Below are positions 12,301 through 19,335 of a stretch of 64,000 bases of DNA, piece after piece. Position 1 is the stretch's first letter; every line of letters starts with the position of its first letter. The stretch covers positions 7,068,998 to 7,132,997 of the forward strand of contig NC_088791.1 of assembly GCF_011386835.1 (NCBI RefSeq). The letters run 5' to 3'. Source of the DNA: Chrysemys picta bellii (Eukaryota; Chordata; Testudines; Emydidae). The notes beneath the pieces are model-generated. The model ran no database searches and was not told the origin of the DNA. It saw only the letters and a program-made list of their open reading frames with translations. The translations under genes were made by a program, and so were the position numbers.

Positions 12301-15300
12301 TGGAGCACTTCAGCATGTCACTCTCTATATTGGTCCATCCATATTTGGCACATATCAGGGGGGACAGCTCATGAGGTTTGCCTGCCCACTTCAAAGAGTG
12401 CTCATGTTAAGGACAACAATACAGAGACATCACAACTGTATTCAGCTAAATACTTGGGCCAACCAAACAATTCCCCTGGGTCTTTATTGAAGGACACCGT
12501 TTCCACCTTTTAAGAAACAGAGTGGCTGGGTGAAGAGACACGCATGGGGACTGACTGCCAGGAGAAATTCTGGGTTGGTTTTTGGCGGGAGTGTAGGGGT
12601 AGGTCAGCTTTTGATACAGAAAGCTCAGCACCAAAAAGGATATAGTAAACGTTTCTACTCTGCTGAAGAAGGCTTCTTTACTAGTTGTCTCAAAAGGAAG
12701 AGCATCTGTTTGCGAAGAGCCATTAGTTGATTCTGATAATGCAGATGTGTCCTTTCTAAAATAAAGCAACAGGTCAGCAAGCAAAGTCCCTTTGCCCTCT
12801 GTGTAAAGATTTCATTAGCGTTCTAGAAAAATGCATATTACAGCAATGAGTCCACAACACCTCTACCAGTCTCACCCTTCAAGCTTAACCTCCAAACAAA
12901 TTTCTTCCATAAGCCCTACAAACCCCAGATTCTAAGAAGGGTTAACGAAACAAAGGCCAATTAAGAGAAAACGGAACAAAGATGTACACTAAACATCAGC
13001 GCTCAATCTCCTGACACTGATCAGTAATAGCTGGTGATATGCATTTGCCATGAGGGTTCCCCCACCTCTTTCCCAAATCTGGTGAAGTAATATGGAAAAC
13101 GGATACGAAATCTGAGAACTTTGCAATGGAGCAGCATGATTCAGTGCCTTAAATTGCAGCAAGGGAGGTTTAGGTTGGACATTAGGAAAAACTTTCTAAC
13201 TATCAGGATAGTTAAGCACTGGCACAAATTGCCTAAGGAGACCGGGGCATCTCCATCATTGGAATTTTTAAGAACAGGTTAGACAAATATCCGTCAGGAA
13301 TGGTCTAGCTCAGTGGTTCTCAAACTTTTGTACTGGTGACCCCTTTCACATAGCAAGATTCTGAGTGTAACCCCCCCACTTATCAATTAAAAACACTCGT
13401 TTAGATATTTAACACTATTATAAATGCTGGAGGAAAAGTGGGGTTTGGGGTGGAGGCTGACAGCTCACAACCCCCCATGTAATAACCTCATGAGCCCCTG
13501 AGGGGTCCCAATCCCCAGTTTGAGAACCCCTGGTCTAGCTACTACATAGTCTTGCCTTGAGTGCAGGGGACTGGACTAGATAACCTCTCAACCTCAACCC
13601 TTCCAGTCCCACAGTTCTATGATTCTATGACAGGGCACAAGACTCTGAGCAAGACGACATTGTTCTCTTCCCATCTCGAGGCTACATTAGCTTCTGGGGT
13701 GAAAAAGAGACTGTGAGGCACTGTTAAAGAAAAAGTATGAATTTCTTATTTACTATTTCCTTATGGTAGCACCCAGAGGCCTCCCTGTGCTGCTTTTGAC
13801 ACCACCAATAACGCCCTCCTTAAAACCTTGTGCTCTGTTGGCTTCTATAACTCTGTCCTCCCCTGGTTCTCCTCCTATTTCTCTATTTTTTTCCTTTCGA
13901 CATCTCTTTTGGTAGGTCTTCCTCCTCCCCTCTCCATGTGAGAGTCCCCCCTTGTCTTGTCCTCTTCTCCTTCTAGATCTTCTTGCTAGATGGTTTCAAC
14001 CACCGACTTTTCACTAATGAATTACAAACCTTTTTCTTCGTTTGTGAGCCTCCATCCAATTCCACATCAGAGCCTGGTACATAGACTTCACCTCCCTGAT
14101 ACGTTGCTGTCAATTTTAAATTAACTTTTGGCCAAACCTGGACTTTAAATATCCTCTCTGAAACCTTCCCCACTCCACCCATTCTTGGTCACCTTTAAAA
14201 AATACCACAACCCTCCATGTCACCCCAGCCAAAAAACTTGGGGGCCATCTTCAGCTCCTACACTTCCTCACCACTCATAACCAGGGCTGTGCTTAAGTCT
14301 AGCCACACAGGGAGTCAATTTTGACTCACAATGGGAAAAGAAATCCACTTGAGAGTCAGCTGCTGTAAACACAAAGGCTTGTGCAAACTGGACCCAGTGG
14401 TGAGCTGGAGCCAGTTCGCACCGGTTCGCAAGAACCGGTTGTTAAATTTAGAAGTCGGTGTAGAACCGGTTGTTAAAGGGGCTGGCGGGTGAGACCGTCC
14501 TGAACGGCCCGCCTGAGCTCCAAGCTAGGGAGGTTCCCCGCTTCCCCCCCTCGCAGAGCCCCAGCACACCACGCCGCTGGCGCCAGCACTCTGGGAAGCT
14601 CTGCAGCTCCTGCCACTTTGAACAGCATAGTAAGGGAGCCAGGGTTGGGAGGAGGGGTTGGATAAGGGGCAGGGAGTGGTTGGAGGGGGCAGAGGTTCTG
14701 GGGGCGGGCGGGCAGGAGACAGGGAACAGGGGGGTTGGGTAGGTGTGGGAGTTCCAGGGGTCTGTCGGGGTGGTGGTGGATGGGGTCAGGGCAGTCAGGG
14801 GACAGGGAGCGGGGCGAGTTGGGTAGGGGGTGGGGTCCTGGGGGGCCGTTAGGGTGGGGGGTCTCAGGAGGGGTGTGTGTCAGAAGACAGGGAGCGGGGC
14901 GAGTTGAGTAGGGGGTGGATCGGATGGGGGGAGGGGGGAAAGACAGGCACGTGGGGCTTGTACTCACTGCGCGGTTCCCTACCAGGTCTTCAGCGGCATT
15001 TCGGCAGTGTGGGGGAAGGGGTCTTCACTCGCTCCGGGTAAAGGACCTGCCGCCGAAATGCCGCTGAAAACCCGGAGTGAGTGAAGGCCCCCCCCGCCGA
15101 AGTGCTGCCGAGGACCCGGTAGGGAACCGGTTCTTAGGATTTTGGGAGCTCATCACCGACTGGACCCAACCACGGGGCTGTGCTGACAACGTGGCAGCTA
15201 CAATAGGGCCCATCGCAAGGCAAACACCGGCCTCCTCCGAGATGCCGGGGCCGAACGGGCAGCCGCCTGCCTTTGGCCAGGCAAACAATGCTCCTAAAGC

Positions 15301-15668
15301 CTCGGCCAGGTCCATCGCCCTCCCCCCAGACCGCGAGCGACTGGACCGCCCGGGGGCCTCACTCCAGCCCGGCTTGAGAGGGACACTCGCCTGTCTGGGC
15401 CCATGTGGCCGCAACGGTGCCCACGCTGGGGGCCTGGCGGACCCTGTGTGGGGCTGAACCCCCGCCACTGGGCCCAACGCAGGTGCCCAGGGGGGTAACC
15501 AGGGAGATGTCCCCCCCCGATCCCCGCTCACCCCTCCAGGCCGGGCTCCTCCGGGGCGATGCCCCCGTCTATCAGCTCCCGGATCTTCTGCGGGGTGACG
15601 GCTGGGGACTTCGGTTTACCCCCGGGCCCCTCCTCGCTCTCCGGGGCAGCAGCGCTGGGCGCCGCCAT
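307..15668 (-). CDS. ZC3HC1: ZC3HC1 (NIPA), complete coding region in ten exons
   Basis: Coding exons, in order of transcription: 15668-15532, 12755-12644, 12397-12247, 10278-10195, 9708-9581, 7979-7822, 6383-6140, 2974-2768, 1875-1666, 375-307. They total 1500 nt (499 residues plus TGA) and every junction keeps frame. The protein has a C3HC zinc finger (C99, C114, C117, H149 and C153 are the likely ligands), a second conserved block (residues about 163-290), a Ser/Pro-rich segment with a basic nuclear signal RRAKRAR (394-400), and a C-terminal tail ending near FRIFRQWE. Known of the family: an F-box-like adaptor (NIPA) that targets cyclin B1 and is switched off by phosphorylation at G2/M, and a nuclear-basket protein that binds TPR. 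The serines in RSWD, SSP and PSSP that match reported human phosphosites are present. Intron 2 is of the AT-AC type. Identity is near certain. Confidence 0.96.
441..590 (-). mobile_element. tRNA-derived SINE with CR1-like tail
   Basis: Read on the minus strand, it starts with a tRNA-like head containing ATAGCTCAGTGGTTTGAGC (A box) and GGTTGTGAGTTCA (B-box region). It continues through GGTCCTGCTTTGAGCAGGGG and ends GATTCTATGATT, a CR1-type 3' end. Two further copies occur at 44391 and 44889. Confidence 0.85.
705..845 (-). repeat. MIR/CORE-SINE-like relic
   Basis: It contains CCCATTTTACTGGAGGGGAA and GAAACTGAGGCA, the typical antisense MIR signature, followed by decayed sequence. The call is by eye. 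Confidence 0.5.
1666..1875 (-). CDS. ZC3HC1: ZC3HC1 coding exon 9
   Basis: The acceptor is CCCTGCAG and the donor is GTG|GTGAGA. The exon encodes 70 residues, starting DTSTRSFFDPSSQHRDWCPW and ending NRAADAELV, with a conserved HRDWCPWV block. Confidence 0.94.
1876..2767 (-). other. ZC3HC1 intron 8
   Basis: A GT-AG intron with a TG microsatellite at 2575-2597 that runs into a G tract to about 2606. Nothing else is recognised. Confidence 0.75.
2575..2606 (+). repeat. (TG)n microsatellite with G run
   Basis: About eleven TG dinucleotides are followed by roughly ten G. It generates spurious cysteine/valine and histidine/threonine reading frames on the two strands. Confidence 0.95.
2768..2974 (-). 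CDS. ZC3HC1: ZC3HC1 coding exon 8 (phospho-region and NLS)
   Basis: The acceptor is ACTGGTAG and the donor is TCG|GTGAGT. The exon encodes residues 339-407: RSWDGSSPMDR, the PSSP site, the basic run RRAKRAR, and a five-serine end. Arg361 aligns with human Arg363, the site of the reported R363H variant. Confidence 0.94.
2975..6139 (-). other. ZC3HC1 intron 7
   Basis: A 3.2-kb GT-AG intron. It holds a CR1-like 3' end relic at 3985-4185 and, at 4385-4575, sequence resembling an old amniote palindromic repeat. The remainder is unassigned. Confidence 0.7.
3985..4185 (+). mobile_element. CR1/L2-like LINE 3' relic
   Basis: It contains AACCATTGGAATAACTTG, then GGTCAGACCAGAGGAT and AATGGTCCCTTCTGGCC, typical of a decayed CR1-family 3' end. 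The boundaries are approximate. Confidence 0.6.
6140..6383 (-). CDS. ZC3HC1: ZC3HC1 coding exon 7
   Basis: The acceptor chosen is CACACAG before 6383. A later AG at 6372-6371 would break the frame. The exon encodes SPSSGSM then ITCSRCMRKVGLWGF and ends TFPPGSEQ at donor GTACGC. The CxxC of ITCSRC is a likely second zinc-binding pair. Confidence 0.92.
6510..6891. mobile_element. possible older hAT-like fragment
   Basis: It begins CAGTGTTCCCCAAACTTCTG, the style of a hAT terminal repeat, and runs into the insertion site of the 6892-7612 element. I found no matching right end, so this call is tentative. Confidence 0.35.
6892..7612 (+). mobile_element. non-autonomous hAT element, C-rich interior
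   Basis: Terminal inverted repeats are CAGGGGTGGGCAAACT at the left and AGTTTGCCCACTTCTG at the right. The insertion is flanked by a perfect 8-bp target duplication AGCTAGAG (6884-6891 and 7613-7620), diagnostic of hAT. The interior is degenerate tandem C-rich sequence with CCCCTGCTCCC-type units. It has no transposase; the long frames across it are composition artefacts. Confidence 0.93.
7822..7979 (-). CDS. ZC3HC1: ZC3HC1 coding exon 6
   Basis: The acceptor is CCTTTGCAG and the donor is TACAG|GTCAGT. The exon begins SLTEDKISLLLHL and ends CGWAY plus two bases. This is the start of the second, Rsm1-like region of the family. Confidence 0.93.
7980..9580 (-). other. ZC3HC1 intron 5
   Basis: A GT-AG intron with a TG microsatellite at 8511-8529 and a short ancient repeat near 8095-8155 (GCACCTAGCACAGCGGGG). 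Otherwise unassigned. Confidence 0.7.
8511..8529 (+). repeat. (TG)n microsatellite
   Basis: About nine TG dinucleotides in ZC3HC1 intron 5. Confidence 0.9.
9581..9708 (-). CDS. ZC3HC1: ZC3HC1 coding exon 5
   Basis: The acceptor is CCTAATAG and the donor is ATG|GTGAGT. The exon encodes DRFAVLLVGEP through LPSLKPEDLKNM, including the conserved FLDRFQSLC block. Confidence 0.93.
9709..10194 (-). other. ZC3HC1 intron 4
   Basis: A short GT-AG intron with a small (AG)n tract near 9776-9789. No mobile element is recognised. Confidence 0.75.
10195..10278 (-). CDS. ZC3HC1: ZC3HC1 coding exon 4
   Basis: The acceptor is CTTTCAG and the donor is CCCAG|GTAGGT. The exon encodes YKERCAVLKK through AHEKFCFWPDSPCP, which supplies the distal His/Cys ligands of the zinc finger (H149, C153). 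It is 84 nt long with phase 1 on both sides. Confidence 0.93.
11056..11150 (+). repeat. ancient amniote interspersed repeat, 3' part
   Basis: It contains TGTAAACTCTGTGGGGCAGG and TACAGCGCCTAGCAC, a common old reptile/bird repeat of L2 or CORE-SINE type. The family name is not certain. Confidence 0.55.
11778..11888 (-). repeat. ancient amniote interspersed repeat
   Basis: ATTATTTGTATGGCCATAGC and TGTGCTAGGCGCTGTCC are the reverse orientation of the family seen at 11056. A third copy lies at 23105-23200. Confidence 0.5.
12247..12397 (-). CDS. ZC3HC1: ZC3HC1 coding exon 3 (zinc finger)
   Basis: The exon starts at SLKWAGKP immediately after a CAC acceptor (AC at 12399-12398) and ends FDFNK plus one base at the donor GTACGT. 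It carries C99, C114, C117 and C122 of the C3HC zinc-finger region. Confidence 0.93.
12398..12643 (-). other. ZC3HC1: U12-type AT-AC intron (ZC3HC1 intron 2)
   Basis: This 246-nt intron begins ATATCCTTTT (12643 downward), matching the U12 AT-AC donor consensus. It has the branch motif TCCTTAAC at 12413-12406, 8 nt upstream of the terminal AC (12399-12398). Joining at AT/AC gives VETFT-SLKW, which aligns with the family without gaps. No GT-AG solution restores that frame and alignment. Confidence 0.9.
12644..12755 (-). CDS. ZC3HC1: ZC3HC1 coding exon 2
   Basis: The acceptor TTTTAG precedes 12755. One base completes a Gly codon, then residues 47-83 follow, ending SKEAFFSRVETFT. No GT follows the exon. 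The intron begins ATATCCTTTT, a U12-type AT-AC donor. Confidence 0.92.
13150..13627 (+). mobile_element. CR1 LINE 3' end, split by a hAT
   Basis: GGTTTAGGTTGGACATTAGG and AAACTTTCTAACTATCAGG lie left of the hAT. GGGGACTGGACTAGATAACC and TTCTATGATTCTATGA lie right of it. Removing 13311-13532 and one copy of the 8-bp duplication restores a continuous CR1 3' end. Confidence 0.85.
13311..13532 (+). mobile_element. 222-bp non-autonomous hAT element, copy 1
   Basis: The ends are CAGTGGTTCTCAAAC and GTTTGAGAACCCCTG. A perfect 8-bp target duplication GTCTAGCT flanks it (13303-13310 and 13533-13540). It is inserted in a CR1 3' end. The second copy is at 23514-23735. Confidence 0.95.
14395..15158 (+). 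mobile_element. 764-bp non-autonomous hAT element, G-rich interior
   Basis: The left end is CAGTGGTGAGCTGG and the right end is GGGAGCTCATCACCG (imperfect inverted repeats). A perfect 8-bp target duplication ACTGGACC flanks it (14387-14394 and 15159-15166). Subterminal AACCGGTT motifs occur at both ends. The G-rich interior (about 14640-14950) resembles, in opposite orientation, the C-rich interior of the element at 6892. Confidence 0.93.
15532..15668 (-). CDS. ZC3HC1: ZC3HC1 coding exon 1
   Basis: The ATG at 15668-15666 sits in AAGATGG, a good Kozak context, inside a CpG island. The exon encodes 45 residues plus two bases, including TPQKIRELIDGGIAPEE, the conserved N-terminal motif of the family. 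The donor is GGG|GTGAGC with the GT at 15531-15530 (phase 2). Confidence 0.95.
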
Positions 15669-15760
15669 CTTGGTCCCGTCTGTGTAACCTTCCCCCCGCG
15701 GAGGCGGGAAACACGGAGCCGGGGAACTACCGTTCCGGCCCCACCCGGAGGGCGCTCCAG
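15661..15760 (-). promoter_or_regulatory. ZC3HC1 CpG-island promoter with YY1, E2F and ETS-like sites
   Basis: The sequence upstream of the ATG is CpG-rich and TATA-less. CAAGATGGCGGC (15672-15661, minus strand) matches a YY1 site and includes the start codon. TTTCCCGCC (15711-15703) matches E2F. GCCGGAAC, further upstream near 15733-15740, matches an ETS core. These are motif matches only; the transcription start is not determined. Confidence 0.6.
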
Positions 15761-15940
15761 GGCCCTCTCATCTCCACCCCCACCCCCGGATTAAGGGGAG
15801 TCGCCGCCCAGGGGGGCACTGAGCCAGATCCTCCCTCCCCCCTTGTCATGGGGGAAGCCTCCAAATCCATCCCTAGTACGGGGAGCCTCCCTGACAAGGA
15901 GACAGGGCTTGGGGGGAGCATAAGGGGAGTAAAGAGGAGG

Positions 15941-17000
15941 GTGCGTCTACACTGCCGGCGCTACAGCGGGGAGCGAGGGTTACTGAGGGTGTGTCTCCAC
16001 TGCCGGCGCTACAGCGGGGAGCGAGGGTTACTGAGGGTGCGTCTACACTGCCGGCGCTACAGCGGGGAGCGAGGGTTACTGAGGGTGTGTCTACACTGCC
16101 GGCGCTACAGCGGGGAGCGAGGGTTACTGAGGGTGCGTCTACACTGCACCAGCGCTACAGCGGGGAGCGAGGGTTACTGAGGGTGCGTCTACACTGCACC
16201 AGCGCTACAGTGGGGAGCGAGGGTTACTGAGGGTGCGTCTACACTGCCGGCGCTACAACGGGGAGCGAGGGTTACTGAGGGTGTGTCTCCACTGCCGGCG
16301 CTACAGCGGGGAGCGAGGGTTACTGAGGGTGCGTCTACACTGCCGGCGCTACAGCGGGGAGCGAGGGTTACTGAGGGTGCGTCTACACTGCCGGCGCTAC
16401 AGCGGGGAGCGAGGGTTACTGAGGGTGCGTCTACACTGCTGGCGCTACAGCGGGGAGCGAGGGTTACTGAGGGTGCGTCTACACTGCCGGCGCTACAGCG
16501 GGGAGCGAGGGTTACTGAGGGTGCGTCTACACTGCCGGCGCTACAGCGGGGAGTGAGGGTTACTGAGGGTGTGTCTCCACTGCCGGCGCTACAGCGGGGA
16601 GCGAGGGTTACTGAGGGTGCGTCTACACTGCACCAGCGCTACAGCGGGGAGCGAGGGTTACTGAGGGTGCGTCTACACTGCACCAGCGCTACAGCGGGGA
16701 GCGAGGGTTACTGAGGGTGCGTCTACACTGCACCAGCGCTACAGTGGGGAGCGAGGGTTACTGAGGGTGCGTCTACACTGCCGGCGCTACAACGGGGAGC
16801 GAGGGTTACTGAGGGTGTGTCTCCACTGCCGGCGCTACAGCGGGGAGCGAGGGTTACTGAGGGTGCGTCTACACTGCCGGCGCTACAGCGGGGAGCGAGG
16901 GTTACTGAGGGTGCGTCTACACTGCCGGCGCTACAGCGGGGAGCGAGGGTTACTGAGGGTGCGTCTACACTGCCGGCGCTACAACGGGGAGCGAGGGTTA
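15941..17000 (+). repeat. 48-bp minisatellite, about 22 units
   Basis: The unit begins GTGCGTCTACACTGCCGG and includes AGCGGGGAGCGAGGGTTACT. Most units are 48 bp. A variant is 50 bp because CACCAG replaces CCGG. A block of 11 units (534 bp, three of them long) is repeated: the markers ACAGTGGGG and CTACAACGGGG recur at that offset. Because 48 is divisible by three, long repetitive frames open on both strands; they are not genes. Confidence 0.95.
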
Positions 17001-17268
17001 CCGGCACTACAGTGTCACAGCTGCAGCTGCACTGCTGTAGCGCTGTAGTGTAGACACTATGGCGATGGAAAAGGAGTTTTTCCATTGCTGTAGTATATGC
17101 ACCCCTGAGAGGTGGTAGTTAGATCAATGGAAGAATTCTTCCATTAACCTAGTTGCATATACAATTGTTTTAGGTCAACCTAACTGTGCCGCACAGGGCG
17201 TGAGATGCTTCACAGCCCTGAGCAATGTAGCTAGGTCGACTTAAGTTTCAGGTGTAGACCAGGCCTTA
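17001..17268 (+). mobile_element. MITE right half at the edge of the minisatellite
   Basis: The sequence from the last repeat unit ends GGTGTAGACCAGGCCTTA. That is the right terminus shared with the MITEs at 39472 and 55092, while the repeat unit's GGGTGCGTCTACACT resembles their left terminus. The minisatellite therefore appears to have amplified inside this element. Confidence 0.7.
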
Positions 17269-18395
17269 GAGTCTCCTGTGCCTACAGGCACAGGAGGCAA
17301 CCCATTTCTCCCACTGCTGTCTGTCCGGAGCAAGATGTCTGACTCCATCATAAATTGTTTCCATGACAGCAGCATCCTTCTTGATAGGTCATCCTGTGTC
17401 CACCATGCCTTCTCTTCCCTCCAGATGGGATCCAATCGAAGATGTACCTGGAGCTTTTGCCCCAGGGTAACCTGATAACAGGCCCAAACCACTGTAGCCA
17501 TCTCTGTCTAATTACTGATTCCACAGTCTACTGACTTGCTCTGCACAACACTTCCACATTAATTACACAATCTCTCTAATGAATTCCCAACATTCTAGAC
17601 CCACAAAAGCATTTTGGTTCCTAAGTTCCATTGAAATCAGTCCATAGCTCTTCTTCAGGTCTGGGTTAGTCCAATAAAAGATATTACCTCACCTACCTTG
17701 TCTTTCTCATTGAAATCAATGGTACTAAGGAGCCTAAATACCTTTGTCGATTTGAGCCTTAAGCCCCTACAATCTCCTGCTTCCTGGCCCTCCCCTTTTG
17801 TGGGAAGATCACTCCCCTGACTTGTGATTAAGGGAGAAATCCCTGGATCCTCTCGACCCCAGTATTACTGATCCCAGGTGTTCAAAAATCATGACTCAGG
17901 CCCCAAAAACTCATGAGTTTTAAAAACGATAATACATGTTGGAGTCTTTTTATTTGCCTTCTGGTTTCTGAGCTTTTAGGCCTCACATTTTCAAGCTTTT
18001 CTCTGCCATCACAAATGCTAAAAACTTAACATTTTAAAAAGAGTCTCGCATATTTGCATGTCTTCAAGAGCTGGGTGTTTAAGACAAACAGCAAATATCA
18101 TGAGACTCACGACGCAATCACAGGAGTTTGTGACACTTTGGAACTTTGAGGCATTCAAAATCCAAACCTGGATTCTAATTTTGCAAAACCCCAATTTCCT
18201 GAACCAAAACTAGATCCAAATGTCACTGACTTTGGGGAATTGGAATCCTGAACACACAGCCAATTTATTTATATATTTATTTATTTAGGCTTTTAAGCCC
18301 GTTTCTGATGTCAGTGAAAGGAATTTGCAAATATCCACTCATCAATTTTAGCCTTCCTTCATTCAAATGGTCTAGATAGAGTATCCCTGGAATAC
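17269..18395. other. intergenic, mostly unassigned
   Basis: It has a 22-bp near-perfect palindrome at 17273-17294 (TCCTGTGCCT-AC-AGGCACAGGA). It also has a fragment at 17655-17712 (TCCAATAAAAGATATTACCT), a known reptile repeat tail probably of Penelope type. No gene is seen. Confidence 0.6.
17655..17712 (+). mobile_element. Penelope-like 3' end relic
   Basis: GGTTAGTCCAATAAAAGATA and CACCTACCTTGTCTTTCTC match a decayed family also seen at 54995-55068. The class assignment is from memory of related repeats. Confidence 0.4.
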
Positions 18396-18599
18396 AAAAA
18401 CAACAAGGAGTCTGGTGGCACCTTAAAGACTAACCGATTTATTTGGGCATAAGCTTTCGTGGGTAAAAACCTCACTTCTTCAGATGCTGAGGTTTTTACC
18501 CACAAAAGCTTATGCCCAAATAAATCGGTTAGTCTTTAAGGTGCCACCAGACTCCTTGTTGTTTTTGTAGATACAGACTAACATGGCTACCCCCTGATA
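18396..18599 (+). mobile_element. short snap-back Penelope-like hairpin element
   Basis: A 79-bp arm (18396-18474) and its inverted copy (18488-18566) differ at one position, with a 13-nt loop between. A 33-nt tail (18567-18599) containing ATACAGACTAACATGG lies on one side only. A 10-bp target duplication CCTGGAATAC flanks it (18386-18395 and 18600-18609). It shares GTCTTTAAGGTGCCACCAG-type and AAGCTTATGC motifs with the full element at 51695. Confidence 0.9.
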
Positions 18600-18959
18600 C
18601 CTGGAATACAGTGTGACCAAAGTCAACTTTGTGTGGGAGCTGAGCTCTATGCAGACAGAGATGGATAGAACTAGGGAGATTTTAAATGCCACTCAGTGAA
18701 ATACATGACAAAGATCTTTCCCCAACACAAAGAAAGAATGTTGAAAATGCTCTTAAATAAATAAACAAATAAATTCTTTCAGAGCTTGATCCATTCATTG
18801 TGATATTTTATTGCTGATGTAGCAGCATCTGTGTGTTGTTGTGCCTTATGGACTTCTTAAAAGATACTGTCCCTGCCCTGAAGAATAGACAATCTAAGGC
18901 CCAGATTTTACAACGACCTCAGAAAGGATGGACTTATTTTTATATCTTATTGCCCTTAC

Positions 18960-19335
18960 ATAAATCCATGGTATGTCCACCTCTTGAATACTGCATACAG
19001 ATGTGGTCTCCTCATCTCAAAAAGGATATACTGGCATTAGAAAAGGTTCAGAGAAGGGCAACTAAAATGATTAGGGGTTTGGAATGGGTCCCATATGAGG
19101 GGAGATTAAAGAGGCTAGGACTTTTCAGCTTGGAAAAGAGGACTAAGGGGGGATATGATAAAGGTATATAAAATCATGAGTGGTGTGGAGAAAGTGAATA
19201 AGGAAAAGTTATTTACTTGTTGCCATAATATAAGGGGCCACCAAATGAAATTAATGGGCAGCAGGTTTAAAACAAATAAAAGGAAGTTCTTCTTCACCCA
19301 GGGCACAGTCAACCTGTGGAACTCCTTGCCTGAGG
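18960..19335 (+). mobile_element. CR1 LINE, left part (interrupted)
   Basis: It carries the 3' part of a CR1 ORF ([28 protein letters not shown]) running to CTCCTTGCCTGAGGA. The element continues at 22040 with GGTTGTGAAGGCTAGG. A minus-strand CR1 sits between the two parts. Confidence 0.88.

Larger units (their letters stand above)
12756..15531 (-). other. ZC3HC1 intron 1
   Basis: A GT-AG intron holding a CR1 3' end (13150-13627) split by a 222-bp hAT, and a 764-bp hAT element (14395-15158). The part nearest exon 1 belongs to the CpG island. Confidence 0.8.

Noticed and set aside
12398..12650. GT-AG splicing of ZC3HC1 intron 2 using a GTGCTG or GTTTAC donor.
   Set aside because: It adds or breaks residues relative to the family and leaves the clear AT-AC and branch-point signals unexplained.
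14473..14967. A 164-codon Pro-rich minus-strand frame.
   Set aside because: It is the complement of the G-rich interior of the hAT element at 14395-15158.
15941..17000. CRISPR-like regular repeat array.
   Set aside because: The units are contiguous with no unique spacers, in a vertebrate-type genome. It is a minisatellite.
15848..17085. Long repetitive reading frames of 80-143 codons on both strands, resembling repeat proteins.
   Set aside because: They arise from a 48-bp unit (a multiple of three) and disappear outside the array. There are no splice or start signals of note.
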